DNA of 64,000 nt from Strix aluco (lineage: Eukaryota > Chordata > Aves > Strigiformes > Strigidae), in assembly GCF_031877795.1 (NCBI RefSeq), contig NC_133933.1:27042529-27106528 (forward strand), in the 5' to 3' direction. Below the pieces are notes generated by a model. The model was not told where the DNA came from. It did no database searches and worked only from the letters and a program-made list of their open reading frames with translations. Position 1 is the first letter of the stretch. Every line of letters starts with the position of its first letter. Shown piece by piece: positions 1 to 13,000 of the stretch. A program made the translations under genes and the position numbers.

Positions 1-3000
1 GGTGCTCAGATGCCACTCTGGTGAATAGAACAACTAATCCACTCTGCTATTCTTTGCTGACCCTGGTCCCCCCATCGGGGCCTTGCAGTATATTGCAGTT
101 GGTTTTTGTTTCACATTCAACAGATTCCACTTTATTATAAATTCAGAAGGATTTTTTCCTCCATATGTTGGCTGACAGCTCCCCTGAAATAACTGATGGC
201 TAAATTTAAACTCTGATGAAAATTAACCCGAGTGTTAAATGCAAACAGGAGCTGCTTGGAAAGAAAAGAGTTATCATGGTAAATGCCAAACAGTGGAAAA
301 TGTGTGTAAATTAATGGAGTCTCACTGGTGACAAGCTGTCAGGCAGTTTGATGGCTCTCGCTAGTGCTTCAATCCCACTGAAGTTGGCCAGAGGGCAACA
401 TGGACAAGTCCTGCTTTTCAAAAAGACCGCGGGATGCTTGACAGTAACGCTAACTAGATCATCTAAAGTTCATGGTCAAATAAGATTTTTTTTTTTCTTT
501 TTGCAAAGCTTTGCACTAAACAGAGTTCATGCACAGCTGGGCTATGAATGAGATATCAAATCGCAGTTTCTGTACAGCGGTCAAAACAGAATGCAGATTT
601 TAGAGACTGGAGAGTCGTGGTGAAAGGAATTCAGACAAAGTTAATTTCAGATAGCTGTTAATATACTTGTATTGCTGTAGTCACTGAGCACAGAGCAATG
701 CTTGAGGGTTCTCTAGGTGAAAGCCTCCTTTTCTAGATTGTCTTTTAAATGGGTTTAAAAACTGATATTCATTTTAGTCTTTTATTGAATCCTTCATCTG
801 AAGCATCCTTCAGCTATAAAGAAAGCTTTGATATATATGGTAAGATATACTTTATCCCCTATTTTTTCTTGTTCTCTGCTATTTTATTATTCAGCATTTG
901 TATGCTGTACATTTAGGAAATTGATTAGTGCTCTGCTGCTTTCAGGAGCAGAGTGGTCTTGCTATTTACTTCTATGGAAGTAGTGCCTGACAGTGTCTAA
1001 ATACTCTCTTATAGTCTGTTCTGGCACAGTTTTAACATGAAATAAACTAATTTAGTGGAAATTAAGTTGAAAACATGATAATGGATCTGGGTGTGGACTA
1101 AGCTCTACAGACCTGAAGGAATCTGTTTCTGGCTGTGTTTTTTTTCAAAAATGGGAAAGCACAATCTTGCTTAATGAAGCAGTTAAAATATATATTTTTT
1201 TTTTAAGTTACATTCCTACTTAAATTAGCAAAGCTTTTACCTAAATCATCTGTAGATCGGGCATAGAGTGTAAGATACAACAAAAACTCACTCTAGTGAA
1301 TAGTTCACAATTGCTAATATTTACATGAGATTAAAGCAACAATATGCCTTATGGAAATGATTGTCCATATTGGTCAGGGTCATTTCTCCTAGGCTAATGC
1401 TCAAAGTGACCAGTCTTAAAATCTTAGTAAATGTCACACAGTGTATAGAGAAATTATATTTGAATAATACCTTGGAGAGGACAAAGGATGAAGTGCAGAA
1501 TTACCCTCCACGATCGATCGAACTCATGTCACCCCACCACTTCATATCACCTCCTGTGACTGATGTCACCCATCCACTAATCTGTTTCTTCATGGGCTTT
1601 TTTCATCGTTTTAAATGCCTTTATCAGTCTAAACAGTATCAACTTGAAGTTCTCCTTTCACCTCTACAGAACATTGGCTTCTCCGTGAAAATGATCTCTA
1701 CCAGGGCAGACAAAATTATGTCCAGAGTTAGTAACCACTTTCCTCTGTATAAATGTATCTCAGTCTTGACTCCTGATAAACTATGAAACTGGAGACCTGG
1801 ATGAAGGAAGTCTATATGCCTTGATACACAAAGTTTGCATCTTACACTGGGAATTCTTGATTGTTTTAGGTGAACATCAACTAATCTAATTCATAAATGA
1901 AGATGCTTGTCTTTCATTTTTCTTTCCTTGAGCCCGGTGTATGTGGAAGAGTGATAACTGATATCTCATTACAATCAAATATTAAAGCATGGCTTAATGA
2001 TAAGCATACAAACAGTTCTATCAACTTCTGTGGGATTTCTCATATGGCTAAAGTTAGTTCACTCATTACTAAATTGTACCTGCATCATGTGGTGTACAGT
2101 TAGAGAGAGATAAGAAATAGTTCAAATGGTCTGAATTCTCTGATGCATTTACTGGTCACTTTTACTGGTATATGTGGAGTACACAGGGGTGTTCTGTAGG
2201 TAAGTCAATACCACACCGAGAAAGCCACTGCTCTGTGTCTCACCCTCCTTATAAAGTAGCTCAAAAGAAACAACTGAAATAGAAACTAATATGCAATCTC
2301 TGCCTCAGATGAAAATCTGAATGCCACAGAAACTCAGAACCAACATAGCATTGGTTACTTTCTAGATTTCTCTCATGTTCCTACAGTATATACACTCTTT
2401 CTTAAAGGAGGAAGATTTGTTGGCGTGTAAAGTTAGAAGCAATCTCAGAACCTATTCTTCTAACTACTCTTTCATAGCTAAGTATTTAAAGACTTCTCTG
2501 TATTTTCATAAATATCTTGTGAAAGATAGCACTGAGTGGTGCTACTTTACCTTTTCATCAGAATTTGAATTATATAGAAGGAATTATTATAAAACTGCTT
2601 GCCAAGAGGGAACATTGTATTTCCAAGAATGCAACACTCAGGCCAGGTTCATAACTTAGAGCACTTTAACTAGAAATCCTTTTCCTGTGACCTGTACAAG
2701 TTAAGCTGTGGCTTTCAACAATCCTTTTGATTGTATACAACTATATCAGGGCCTGGAGTAATCCTGGTTTCATTAAAGAGAATGGGATTTTTGTTTCTAC
2801 TTCACTGGACTATGGGGTTTCATCTGAAAAGTTTGAAGAAAATGAAGTTTGCTTGTGTATAAAGGCCAGAACTTTGAACTAGACCTCACACTGCACATGT
2901 AGCTATGGTGACACTCTATTTACCCTTCCGGCGTGCTTTCATCACCTTTCATGTACCCCTGGGAAGGCTGAGAACGCCTTTACCCAACTCTGAGTACCCA

Positions 3001-5739
3001 GCAGTCTAACAAATAGGGGAGTCATGTGTAATGCATTAAATCTGTATCTTTCAGTTTCTGCCCAAGGTCTGCAACCATGGATATACTGTGTATATACTTC
3101 TTTCTTATATATCCCAAAGTGCCACCATGAATAAAGACTGTCATTCAGGCATTTCTACTGCACATAGGGTTAGAAGACTCTTCTCTGTAAGTAAGGCTTA
3201 CTGACAAAAGAAATTATGTTTAGAAATTGTTATGTTAACCTGATCTTTGATGTTTTGCATGATATTCAGACCTGTGAATTTACTAACAAGAAATCACACC
3301 GACTGGAGTGGAGCCCAGGCACACAGCAGGAGTGACTGCTGCTGCTGTTGCTGCTACATAACACTTGAGGACACATGACCAGCACATTTTCTTCTCTAGT
3401 TTTATGGCATGTGCTCCCGCTTGAAGATAGCAAGGTTGCTGGACTTCTACCTTTGGGGCATTGGCTATATATAGGGCCAAAAAGATTGAACCTTGGATTC
3501 AGCTGAAGGAAGAGGTCTACCTTCCCAGAGCCCGTGGTTTCTACTGGAGCTCCAAAGAGACAGAAGAAGTGCTAATGAGTGTATTAGTTCCCTTTTTCCT
3601 CTCTATCTTTAAAACAGAAGATTCTTTGCAGGATAAAATCTGAATGTTTAACACTGTCTTTGTCATATGTTTTAGGTTACATGGACCCCCCATGGAGGGG
3701 AGGGGCTGCAGGAAACATAATTTGAAATCAAATATCCACAGCTCTGTAATTCAGGAGAAGATGTGTTTTCTGTTTCACAGCCAGCACCCTGTATTTCAGA
3801 CACTGCAGGATAGTTTGTTTCCTGACATAAACACAGGTATGTGAAATCAGAAGGTAAAATGTTGTGCAGTGCTGGCAAAACCCAAGGAGCCAGCTCATGC
3901 TTGATTGCAAATTCCAGCGAGCCAAACAAGCTGGCTGTGTAGTCAGCATGGGTGTCAAGCAGGCCAGGGGTTAGACAGAAAGAGCCCTGTGGCAGAGATA
4001 TCCTGAAAAGGGACTACAGCATCGAGTCCAGCAGCAGTGGTGCGAAGCTTCTGCCACTGCAGGTGTGCTTCTTTCAGGGTGTTAAATTGGCAGCAGGTGA
4101 ATATAAATAAGGTGCACAGACGGTGTATTGAGGAGAAGGGGAAATTAATGAACGGTCTAACTGCTGAGCTTGGTAACACAGAATGAAAACATGTTGAACT
4201 TGACATGTCTGTGCTTCTGCTTTTGTAAATGCTGATGGCTAAACAGAGTGTCTCTCTGATTAAAAAAAATAAAGCTGCTATGTATCTTAGGGTTGTTAAC
4301 AGATCATTTGTTTGTTTAATCAATAAAAACCTGACTGATTATCAAGTGTGACTTTGACCCTATTCCTGAATGAGGGCATTTAAAGAGAAAATATTTTCTA
4401 ACTCTGGAGACTTTTTTTTAAAAAAAAATAATTCACAACTCCTTAGGGAGCTGTAATCTTCAGCGCCCAATATTATCCAACTTCTTACAACACAGGGCAA
4501 TGCAGAGATACAGTGAGTCTGTTAAGCTATCTCCAGAACAAGAAGCAGTGGAAATCTGTCAGCATGGGCCTGTGTGAGTGTTATTTGCACAGCTGGAAGT
4601 GTAGAGCAGATCAGATTAAAAAACTCAGCTAGCGTCTCTCACACAGAGCTTTGCTGTGCTATGCCTCAGCCTCACTGGGAGCTGGCAGAGGGATTGCTAA
4701 TACAGCTCATTTCTGCTTGGAGCTGACATGCCCCTGTGTCTACTAGTAGAGTTCCTGCAGTATTTAACACTCCTGCCCAGAACTGCTTCCAGTTTGGCAT
4801 GATTTAAACATATCAGTAGCTATACAATGACTAGGTCCTCTCAGATGTATTCCTCTGAGTGTTCTTTGGTCAGTCTTCCTCTCTTTTTAGTGACTGCATA
4901 ATTGAAATTCATAATTGATCCTTGAAAGCTGTCTCAAGGATGACCCTTACTCTGATGACTATCCTAATCCCTAAACTGGAAAATCCCACTCCTTTTCCCA
5001 GGGAGTCTTGTAATTATTTCACGTAAAGGAGGAGTCAGTAGGACAGGTGGAGAATAACCCACCTAGAAGACTAGGCTATTTCTGACGTTTCCCACACCTT
5101 TCTTCTATCAACAAGCAGATGCACGAGCACAGTTGCATATTTCTCTTAGTTCACCTTTTGGTGTTACTCGGTTTTTTACATTAGCATAGCTCATAGGAGC
5201 TGGTTTTACTTAAGAGTTGTTCTACTGCATAAGAACACATGGATTAAAAGAAAGTCTGCTCCCAAATTTTGCACAATCTCAACATAGGAAGTAGCAACAA
5301 AATGTGGATAGAGCCAAAGCAAAAGGGAAATACAGCCTAAGAAATCAGCATCCTTAGCCCATATGAGAGCTTACAATGTACATACATCCAAAATATTCAT
5401 TGTGTTTCTGTTGTTGCTGCAAATGAGAAATAAAAAGACAGTGGAATATGAGTGTGTAACAAAAGATAGCAGCCCAAACTGATCAGATGTGGTAATCAGA
5501 GTTCTACTTATCAGGAGATGATGGATAATTTACAGAGAGATTTTGGAAGTGAGCATAAGTGATGAATCTGACGCAACAGAGAAAATGATGGTGCAATAAT
5601 CAGGACGTGAAGTGAGCAGATACCATCCAAGCATTATCTTTATATAGATTGACATGAAAATCTATATCATGGAGATGTTACACAATAAATATCTCCAGGG
5701 CTTAGACACAGGCTTCTGTCTAGGCTGTGTTGAAGATAA
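1..5739. other. Intergenic DNA, no gene recognised
   Basis: This is unique-looking AT-rich sequence with no recognisable exon of a known gene. A 141-codon open frame at 1361-1786 has no domain and low-complexity hydrophobic ends. A decayed palindromic ancient repeat may lie at 2747-2822, and a splice-flanked open segment at 3675-3836 is noted as a finding. Otherwise I see nothing. Confidence 0.6.
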
Positions 5740-6835
5740 TGTCCCAGATATACACTATAACAACTGATAACAACAAAGGGGAGGAAGCAAGGAAGTCTGG
5801 GTAGGATATATAACAAAGTTTGGGGTTTATTTCGTAATAAATTTAACTTATCATCAAATACATGTGAAGGGAAATCACAGAGTCCAAGATTTGATTTTGG
5901 ACGATATATGACAGATTTATGTTTCAACATAGAGATTGGCAGAGTATTTAGAGGAAAAGTGTAGACAAAAATGCTGTGGTGAGTAAGAACCAAAGCTAAA
6001 GCTCTGTAAGTTAGGCAGGGATAAAGAGAATGCCCAAGCAGTATGCTTAGGGAGGTGAGAGGAAAATAAATCAAACCTGATGGGCTGAAAGTCATGGCAA
6101 GATGGCAGACTGATGGACAGTGCTGAAGGGGATCGAGTCAGAGAGATGGGTTTTAGCAGCAAAGAGACTAGAAAGGAACAACAGCACAGAACAGGTAAAA
6201 TGAAGAGTTCTTTTATGTTGTTGGAGAGAGGGTATGAGGGTTGAAATACAGTTGCAAGACACATATAAATGGGAGATGTTAAGACAGGGAAACCCAGCTG
6301 ATGTTCAGCTGACTCTTCATCATGGATGCTGAAATGTGAGAGGAAGAAAGATGGCAAGGACAAGAGAAAAGAGGCTATCAGTCAAAATTAGAGCGGAAAA
6401 CTAGGGGGAGGAACTGAATGAAACAGCTGGTGGTGGCAGATTTAGATGGGGGCTGAGAAGGAGATGAAGGTTAACTGAAGCCTTGTTTGAAAAAAGAGAC
6501 ACAATGGAAAGGTTGGAGGGGAATTGGAGAAGCCTTTTGTATACACGGGACACAGGGCATCTGAGGGAAAAAGAATGCAGGCAGCATCCCAAAGAGGAGC
6601 CCTTGTGCCTCTCAGCATTGGTAGTCAAAAGGAAGGAAAGGTGGGAAGGTATTGGATAACCTTGTATGGAAAGAGATAAAAGAAGCAGCTTGCAGAAGTA
6701 GAGGAGTCACATAGCTCACAAGACTGAGAATAGTCACATGGGACAGGTGGACAAGTAATAAAATTAGGTGGATAGAAAGCTGGCTGGCTTTGTACGGATG
6801 TCAGCGACGGGTGGGGAAGAAGGAGGGAAGAAGTG
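5740..6835 (+). other. Purine-rich intergenic stretch
   Basis: For about 1.1 kb the plus strand is strongly purine-biased (GGAGG, GAGAAGG, AAGAAAG blocks). The bias depletes stop codons on the minus strand and produces two overlapping minus-strand open frames of over 140 codons (5667-6095 and 5917-6363). Neither has a domain, and their S/L/F/P-rich composition simply mirrors TC-rich DNA. No gene is inferred. Confidence 0.7.
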
Positions 6836-7601
6836 GAAGAGTTCCCCAGCAGCAGCCCTCAACAGCCCTTTGCACCCTGTACCAAACGGGATCTAAAACC
6901 TGTATTTGGCTGCATATTTCTGAACTGATGACCACAAGATTTATGGCAGCAGTTTAACTTCAGATCAGTATCTAAAAAGTACTGGGAACCGAGTCTCTTC
7001 AATCCCGTGTTATTAGTTGTATTGCCAGACACCAGTTATTAGATCTGTTAGCAGAGCATCAGTCATCTCCTCTAAAGTCTATGAATCTGCTTTGGTGATA
7101 ATACTGACCTTTTGCTTACTTGCCTAATGGATCAGAGATTAGCTTTTATAATCAATTGATGTATTATTACAACTTCTAGCCAGATCTGAATAATTATTAA
7201 ACAGAGGGCTCTAAGAGAGCTCTGTTGTAGATATAGAGGGGTATGTGTTTGGGTTTTTTTTTAACATAGGATAGATGTGAAGTCATGGTAATTAATTTGC
7301 TAAAATGTTTCAGGGAACAGGGCTATATATGTGTAAGATATTAGTTTTCTTGACGTTTCTAGCTCCTGCTTAATGCTTGAAAACAGTTATTCACCTTAAC
7401 ATTTTCAAATCTAGTTTTCTTTTATTCTTTTGTTAAAAAAGATCTACTTATACTACCCAGAGAGAGAGAGATTGAGATCAAGATCTGCTCCCTTGAAAGT
7501 ACCTACCTCTCCAATTAATGTATTAAAAAATTCTACATTTGCTATTTGCCTGCAGGTATCTTGAATGAAGGATTTCAGACTTCTTCAGAAAAAACTTCAC
7601 T

Positions 7602-7638
7602 AAAAAAAAAAATAATAATAATAAAATAATAACATAAA
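7602..7638 (+). repeat. A/AAT-rich simple repeat
   Basis: A10 followed by ATAATAATAATAAAATAATA-type repeats. Short imperfect microsatellite in intergenic DNA. Confidence 0.8.
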
Positions 7639-8239
7639 AACTCCTACCAACTAAGATGCCTCTGGTCTTGTTACTTTTTTAGATGTCAGAAAACATTTCC
7701 ATGAAATGTGTTCTTACAAGCTGGTCTGAACCGCTGCGAAGTGCTGGGTGGTTTGTGCTGAGTGGCATTACTCTTGCAGACCTCTTGTAAAGGTGTTTTA
7801 TCAGACAATGTTTTGACAGATTTTTACAGGCATGATTTTGTTTTCCCTTCTTTCTTCCATGAATAGTTGGAGGAATTGATTTAAATTCTCTTCCTCTCTT
7901 GTGTATTGAGGGGGAATTTTTTTTTTTTCTTAAAAGTCTTTACCTACTCTTGAAAGGGAATTTAAAAATCAACCTCCAACCCTGCTGGAGCTAGTTACAC
8001 TGTTTTTAGGAGGAGTTAGCAGTCAATTGGCCAGCATTAACAACAAACCGAGGTCCGTGCTGTAACATCCTGAATTTAAGGATGCTGTGCAACACCTAAC
8101 CAGACACTCTCCTTCACATCCCAGGCATATTAAAAAAACCCCACAAAGCAGGGAAGGCTGAGAGATGCAGAACTGTCCTGTAAGGCTGCATCAGCCCACA
8201 GGTAACTGACACTACTTCTTCCTCCAAACGGCTCTGGCC

Positions 8240-8400
8240 CCTCCTGCTTCTCCATCTTCCTACCTTCCCTGCCATCTGTTCCCGCTGCTCCCGCAGCCTC
8301 CCCGCTCTCCTCCCGCCAGGGCCTGTCTGAGCAGACGGGTATGAGAGCCTCTGATGAGGTAGGCCTCGGGCCCCTCCATCACTCCTCGCCACGAGGAAAG
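8240..8400. other. Local GC- and CpG-richer patch
   Basis: Within AT-rich DNA, this approximately 160-bp patch has clustered CpGs (CCCGCTGCTCCCGCAG, CCTCCCGCCAG, GACGGG, CTCGGG, CTCGCCACGAGG). It is too short for a classical CpG island. No promoter elements were recognised. The minus-strand open frame 8114-8392 across it starts from GTG and has no recognised domain. Confidence 0.5.
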
Positions 8401-10009
8401 CACCAGCTGTCTGGCTTCATTTGCATTTTCTCTCCAAAATAATGAAATTATCCATGAGTATCCTGAGGTGATGCGAGACGCAAATTTAGGCTGGATGTGT
8501 CAGTGTGCACTGGGAAGGGAGAGGGAAGGTCACGGAGGATGCTCGCAGCATTGAAATGGAGGGCAAGACATCTCCTGCCTGCTGCAAGGGCCCCGCAACC
8601 CAGGGACACCTCCCCACCACCCTAAGCCCACGCGTTTATCTCCTTACATGTGACAGATACGTCCCCTCTGCATTGGTAAAAACATGGGGATAAAATACAA
8701 GTGTGTTTTAGCTTCCTGCCAGCCTTAGCCAGTTGTCAGCAGTTAGCTCAAAACTGTGGCTGGGCAGTATTTTAATTTGTAAGTAGCTGCGTTACAGCAA
8801 TTTCTGATGAGGCTGGTCTGGCCTCCCATCATGCTTTTTCCACAGCGCTACCATTTTTAATTATTTCAGCGCTTGTTCAATCAGCACTTGCCACAGCTGT
8901 TGTACGGCAATCCTCATCTCTGCTTCGTATTTCTGATCACCTCAAGTAGAGAGGAAGATTTTTGCTGAAGTATTTCCAAAAGTACTGCTAGCACAGCTGA
9001 ACAAGGAGAACAAACTGAGATTCAAGCCTTGCAAGCTCTCGTTGCACTGGGGACAATCTCTGGTTCTTCTGTTTTTACTGTTATTATTTACACATACATA
9101 TTTATATATTGTGTATATATTTATATGGCATACAAATATTTATAAAGCATACAGGGAAGTTCGCTTTTCACATTCTGCAGTTTCTTTGTCTTAATTGTTC
9201 TCCAATGACAAACATAAAGAGTCTTTGGAGAGCTTTAAGATACATGTAGAAGAATTACAACATTAGAAAAAGACTGCACCTAGATGAAGACATAAAATAT
9301 TTAGAAAAAAAGACATTTTGGAAAAAAAAAAGATTTAACTTTATTTGTGTGCATATTTACTCAAATAAACTTATGAACTAGTTTATGTATGCAAGCAACT
9401 TATTTTGAGTGAATATTGTGAAATATTCTTGGAAAGCAGCTTTTTGTCTAAAAATTAGAGTTCTCACAACTACACCCTATAACAGATTTATATCAAAACT
9501 AATCAATGCACTCTGATTTTACTATCTAATGCTGACATTAAACTCTTCATGAAAACAAAGGGTTAGCTATCATCATGAACTGATCTCAGAGGGACTAGTT
9601 TCAGTAATTAATACATTCAAGAATATGGTAGATTGCAGACAATACAAATTATCTACCTTTTTCAATGCAAATTATTTGCTCTGATGCAGCAAACAAGCTA
9701 TGATTGCTAAACAAGTTATAAATATATGTTGGTGTGTGTGTAAGGAAACAAAGTCACAACTGCCAGAACAGATCTGGCCGCTCATGACACCACCAGGCCA
9801 GGTGGTTGGTGATGGATTCAAGAGCAGCCCGTGAGGCTGCTCTTCCTCTTGCCCATATGGAAAGATCAAGTGTTCCCCCCCATTTTTTTTGTCTTTTGTT
9901 TCATACACATAGAAAGAGTCTAGGTTTTCCATCCAAGAGGTTGGTTCACAGGTTCTAGGGTCTTGTGCTGAGGGGCCCCAAGACAAGATGGACTATTCTA
10001 CATGTAGTA

Positions 10010-10035
10010 TAATGGGTGCTGAGAAGCACCCGTTA
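10010..10035. repeat. 11-bp stem hairpin with GAGA loop
   Basis: The arms TAATGGGTGCT and AGCACCCGTTA are inverted complements apart from one T-G wobble. They are separated by the 4-nt loop GAGA, which in RNA is a GNRA tetraloop. Whether it is transcribed is unknown. There is no T-run after it, and a terminator would not be expected in vertebrate intergenic DNA. Confidence 0.6.
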
Positions 10036-13000
10036 GATAATCATTTCATGAGCAACTGGCTATGCTCTGTTAACATACAGGTAACAACCTATAAAGACCT
10101 TTATTTTTTTGATTACAGATTTTGTCAGTAGCAATCATATTGCATGCTCACATTGTCCAAAAGACAGTGGGAAGGTTCATCTGGTCATATACTGGACTAT
10201 CTTGAAAAAGATGGTACATTTCAGGAACTGGTAGGTTTATCAGATTTTTCTAGATTCTTGAGGATGAAAGTGCTTTGTTTACTTTGTACATACTTAATAA
10301 CTTACCTCTACCCTGTAGACAATGGGGATATGTATTAGAGTGGAGAGAAGATACAGAATTACAGTTGGTCAGATTTGACTTTCCCTTGTGTGCTTAGAAT
10401 TTAATCATAAAAATTATCATATGGTTTGAGTATAATTTGCCTTGATTTTTACTCATTGCAAGGTTTTGGTGATATCTTCAGTTCTTATTCTTCACTTTCA
10501 TCTTCAAACATATTGTACTTCATTATCTGTTCTGTCCTACCACTTTTCTTCAACTGTATTTAAAAAGTAAACAAAGGTAGAATAAGCCAAGATAGTCTTG
10601 CCTAATTTTTGAAGTCTTCCACTTATTCTGAAATGAAAACAGATGTCATAAGACTGGGCCAGAATATTTTCAAGTTCATGAGAGTTTCCAGTGTTTAGAG
10701 TAAATCTGGTTTTGCTCTTTGAAGTACAGCAGAACTCTTGCAAGTTCAGGATGTGAACAAAGACAGAAGCTGGCTTATGTGATATTCCTGCATCTGCTTA
10801 AGGAAGACATGGGTATCTTTTTTTACAGCCATGAAGAGGAGTAGATTCAGATGTGAATGCTGACTGCCCAGTTGTGGGATGCATCTCTTTCTTAGGAGTT
10901 TCAAAGTCTTGGGTTTGTAATATTCCATTTCAATGGCAGATATATATCCAGAGATGTAGCTCTGCCCATTTGTCTCAGCTGCTTAATTCATTGTATCTCC
11001 CCGGCATTTCTGTACTTGCTTACAGATCCATATCATATATAATTTCCAGCAGTGAAATAACACCTTTTTCTACATCGAGCCTTGGATATGTTTGATAAGT
11101 AAGAGATGTAATATATGGTGAAATACACGTTGAAAAATAGTCCCAAGGGCCCAACCCTACTTATTTTCAGGGAGTTTTAAGCTTGATGAGTATGGGGAGC
11201 AAGGATGGTACAAAGTGTCCAGGTTCTCTGAGATGGATCAAGGTAAGAAGAACATCAGCATCTACAGTCGTTCTCAGATACACTCAAGATATCCCTTTTT
11301 GATTTGTTCAACAGACAGAAGTATTTAAGGGGATGGTAAACAGACAATGGGAAGTCTTTATTATGTCAATCTTTAATTGTCTGAATCCAAGTAAAATTAC
11401 ATACCTAGCATTCTTAATTTCCTGCAATCCAGTTCTCACCCATTCTTTCTATCACAAGTTATTTTACCAAACATAGCAGCGACTCAGACCTCTTCAGTGC
11501 TTACTCACCACTTATAATGATGCACCTTGCCTGACAGCTCTTCATGTCAGTCAAAAGTCTAGGTCAGGCACTTATCAATTGACCCTGTGTTAAAGGTAGA
11601 CCCTCATTTCAGCACCTGTCAATAGCAGCTTTTGATGCATTTTTAGAGACGAGACTGTATCAGTAGAGTTATTTGTAAATGATCATGCATGGACTTTAAA
11701 GAAATGGAAATATTTATAAAACTCTGAAAGCAGTTTGATGTCTGGTTTATTGGTATTTAATAAAAAGATCATTTTTTTCTTCTATGCCTAGAGGACAATT
11801 TTCGTTGCACTAATATCACTGGGAGATGTGCCAGTAGTGAGAAATGCAGTAAGTCCTACCAATGTACACAGCTAAAGCCCTTGCTAATTTCACATCCCTT
11901 TTCTAATACAAATGAACACAAATAAAATGCTGGTCTCTTGTACTGTGCTAATGTGGAAGGAGAACCTTTTGATTATTAGCTGCAGTTACCATGAGCTCCC
12001 AACCTGGGATGGTGTCTACACTTCTCCTTCTGAGGTGTTAATCACAAATCTGCCAATCCTGTCCCACTTACAAGACAAGGAAAGAAATGTGAACATGTAA
12101 AAATTCACAGAGGGGCCCAGGAAAATTTCCCTGACACACTCCTGCTGTGACACCACAGCAATTGAAGAAGGCCTGTCATTTGGTTGTCAACCTTTGACCT
12201 CAACCAGACATATTTTGAAATGATGTGAAAAGAATTGCTGTGCTGTACGGCTGGCTCCTTACAGCTTTGCATGTCTGTCCTTGATGTCAGTCAAAAGTAG
12301 TTAACTGGCACCCATGGAGTCTAAAAAAAAAGCTCCTTTAAAATATCAGTAATGACTTCTGTTAGCAAGACTAGCTCTTGTCAAGTAATGACTTTATGAC
12401 ATAAGGTATTGTTTATCTAGGCATCGTTCTCTTACTTGCATTTTAATGAGCCTAATTAATAATAAGTTAGAAGTCCTCAGCTATTTCTTCACAGCTGGAC
12501 CATATGCACTAATTACACTGAGTGTGCAAACTTAGACTAATCCCTTCGTCAAAAGAAATATTTTAATTTAAAAAACCTCAATGTACTTTTTTTTCACCTG
12601 ATTACTTTAAAGATGTAATCTTTTTATTCCGGCAAATTTGCACAGAATCAAAGTAAACCTGGGAGTGGGAGAATTCTATAATTTATAATTTTTCTAGTGG
12701 TAGACTTCATTCTTAAAATAATTGAGGAAGATCATTCAAGAGCAGAGTGGTGTCAGGTTCATTTCTGATGTGCGTTAGGCTCCATAAAGGTAAGGGATAA
12801 TAATTTTTAAGTTGAAGGATAATCACCAGTCTCTATGAAAAGATCCTTCCTGAATTGAAGTATAAAGGATAACTACACTTAGGTGTTAACAAATTGGGAT
12901 GTTTCTATTCTCAAAATACTACAGAATGCATAACACCAGTCATACAATTCCCTAAAAGTGATGAGATATTATTAGTTTCAGTTTAATAATAATTAGTCAG

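Noticed and set aside
1361..1786. 141-codon plus-strand open frame.
   Set aside because: No recognisable domain, no upstream promoter or splice context, and composition typical of AT-rich non-coding DNA.
5667..6363. Two overlapping minus-strand open frames of more than 140 codons.
   Set aside because: They arise from purine-biased plus-strand DNA with few stops, have no domains, and contradict each other.
8125..8202. Strong acceptor (CTCTCCTTCACATCCCAG) and GTAACT donor suggesting an exon.
   Set aside because: All three frames contain stops, so it is not coding; no other evidence of transcription.
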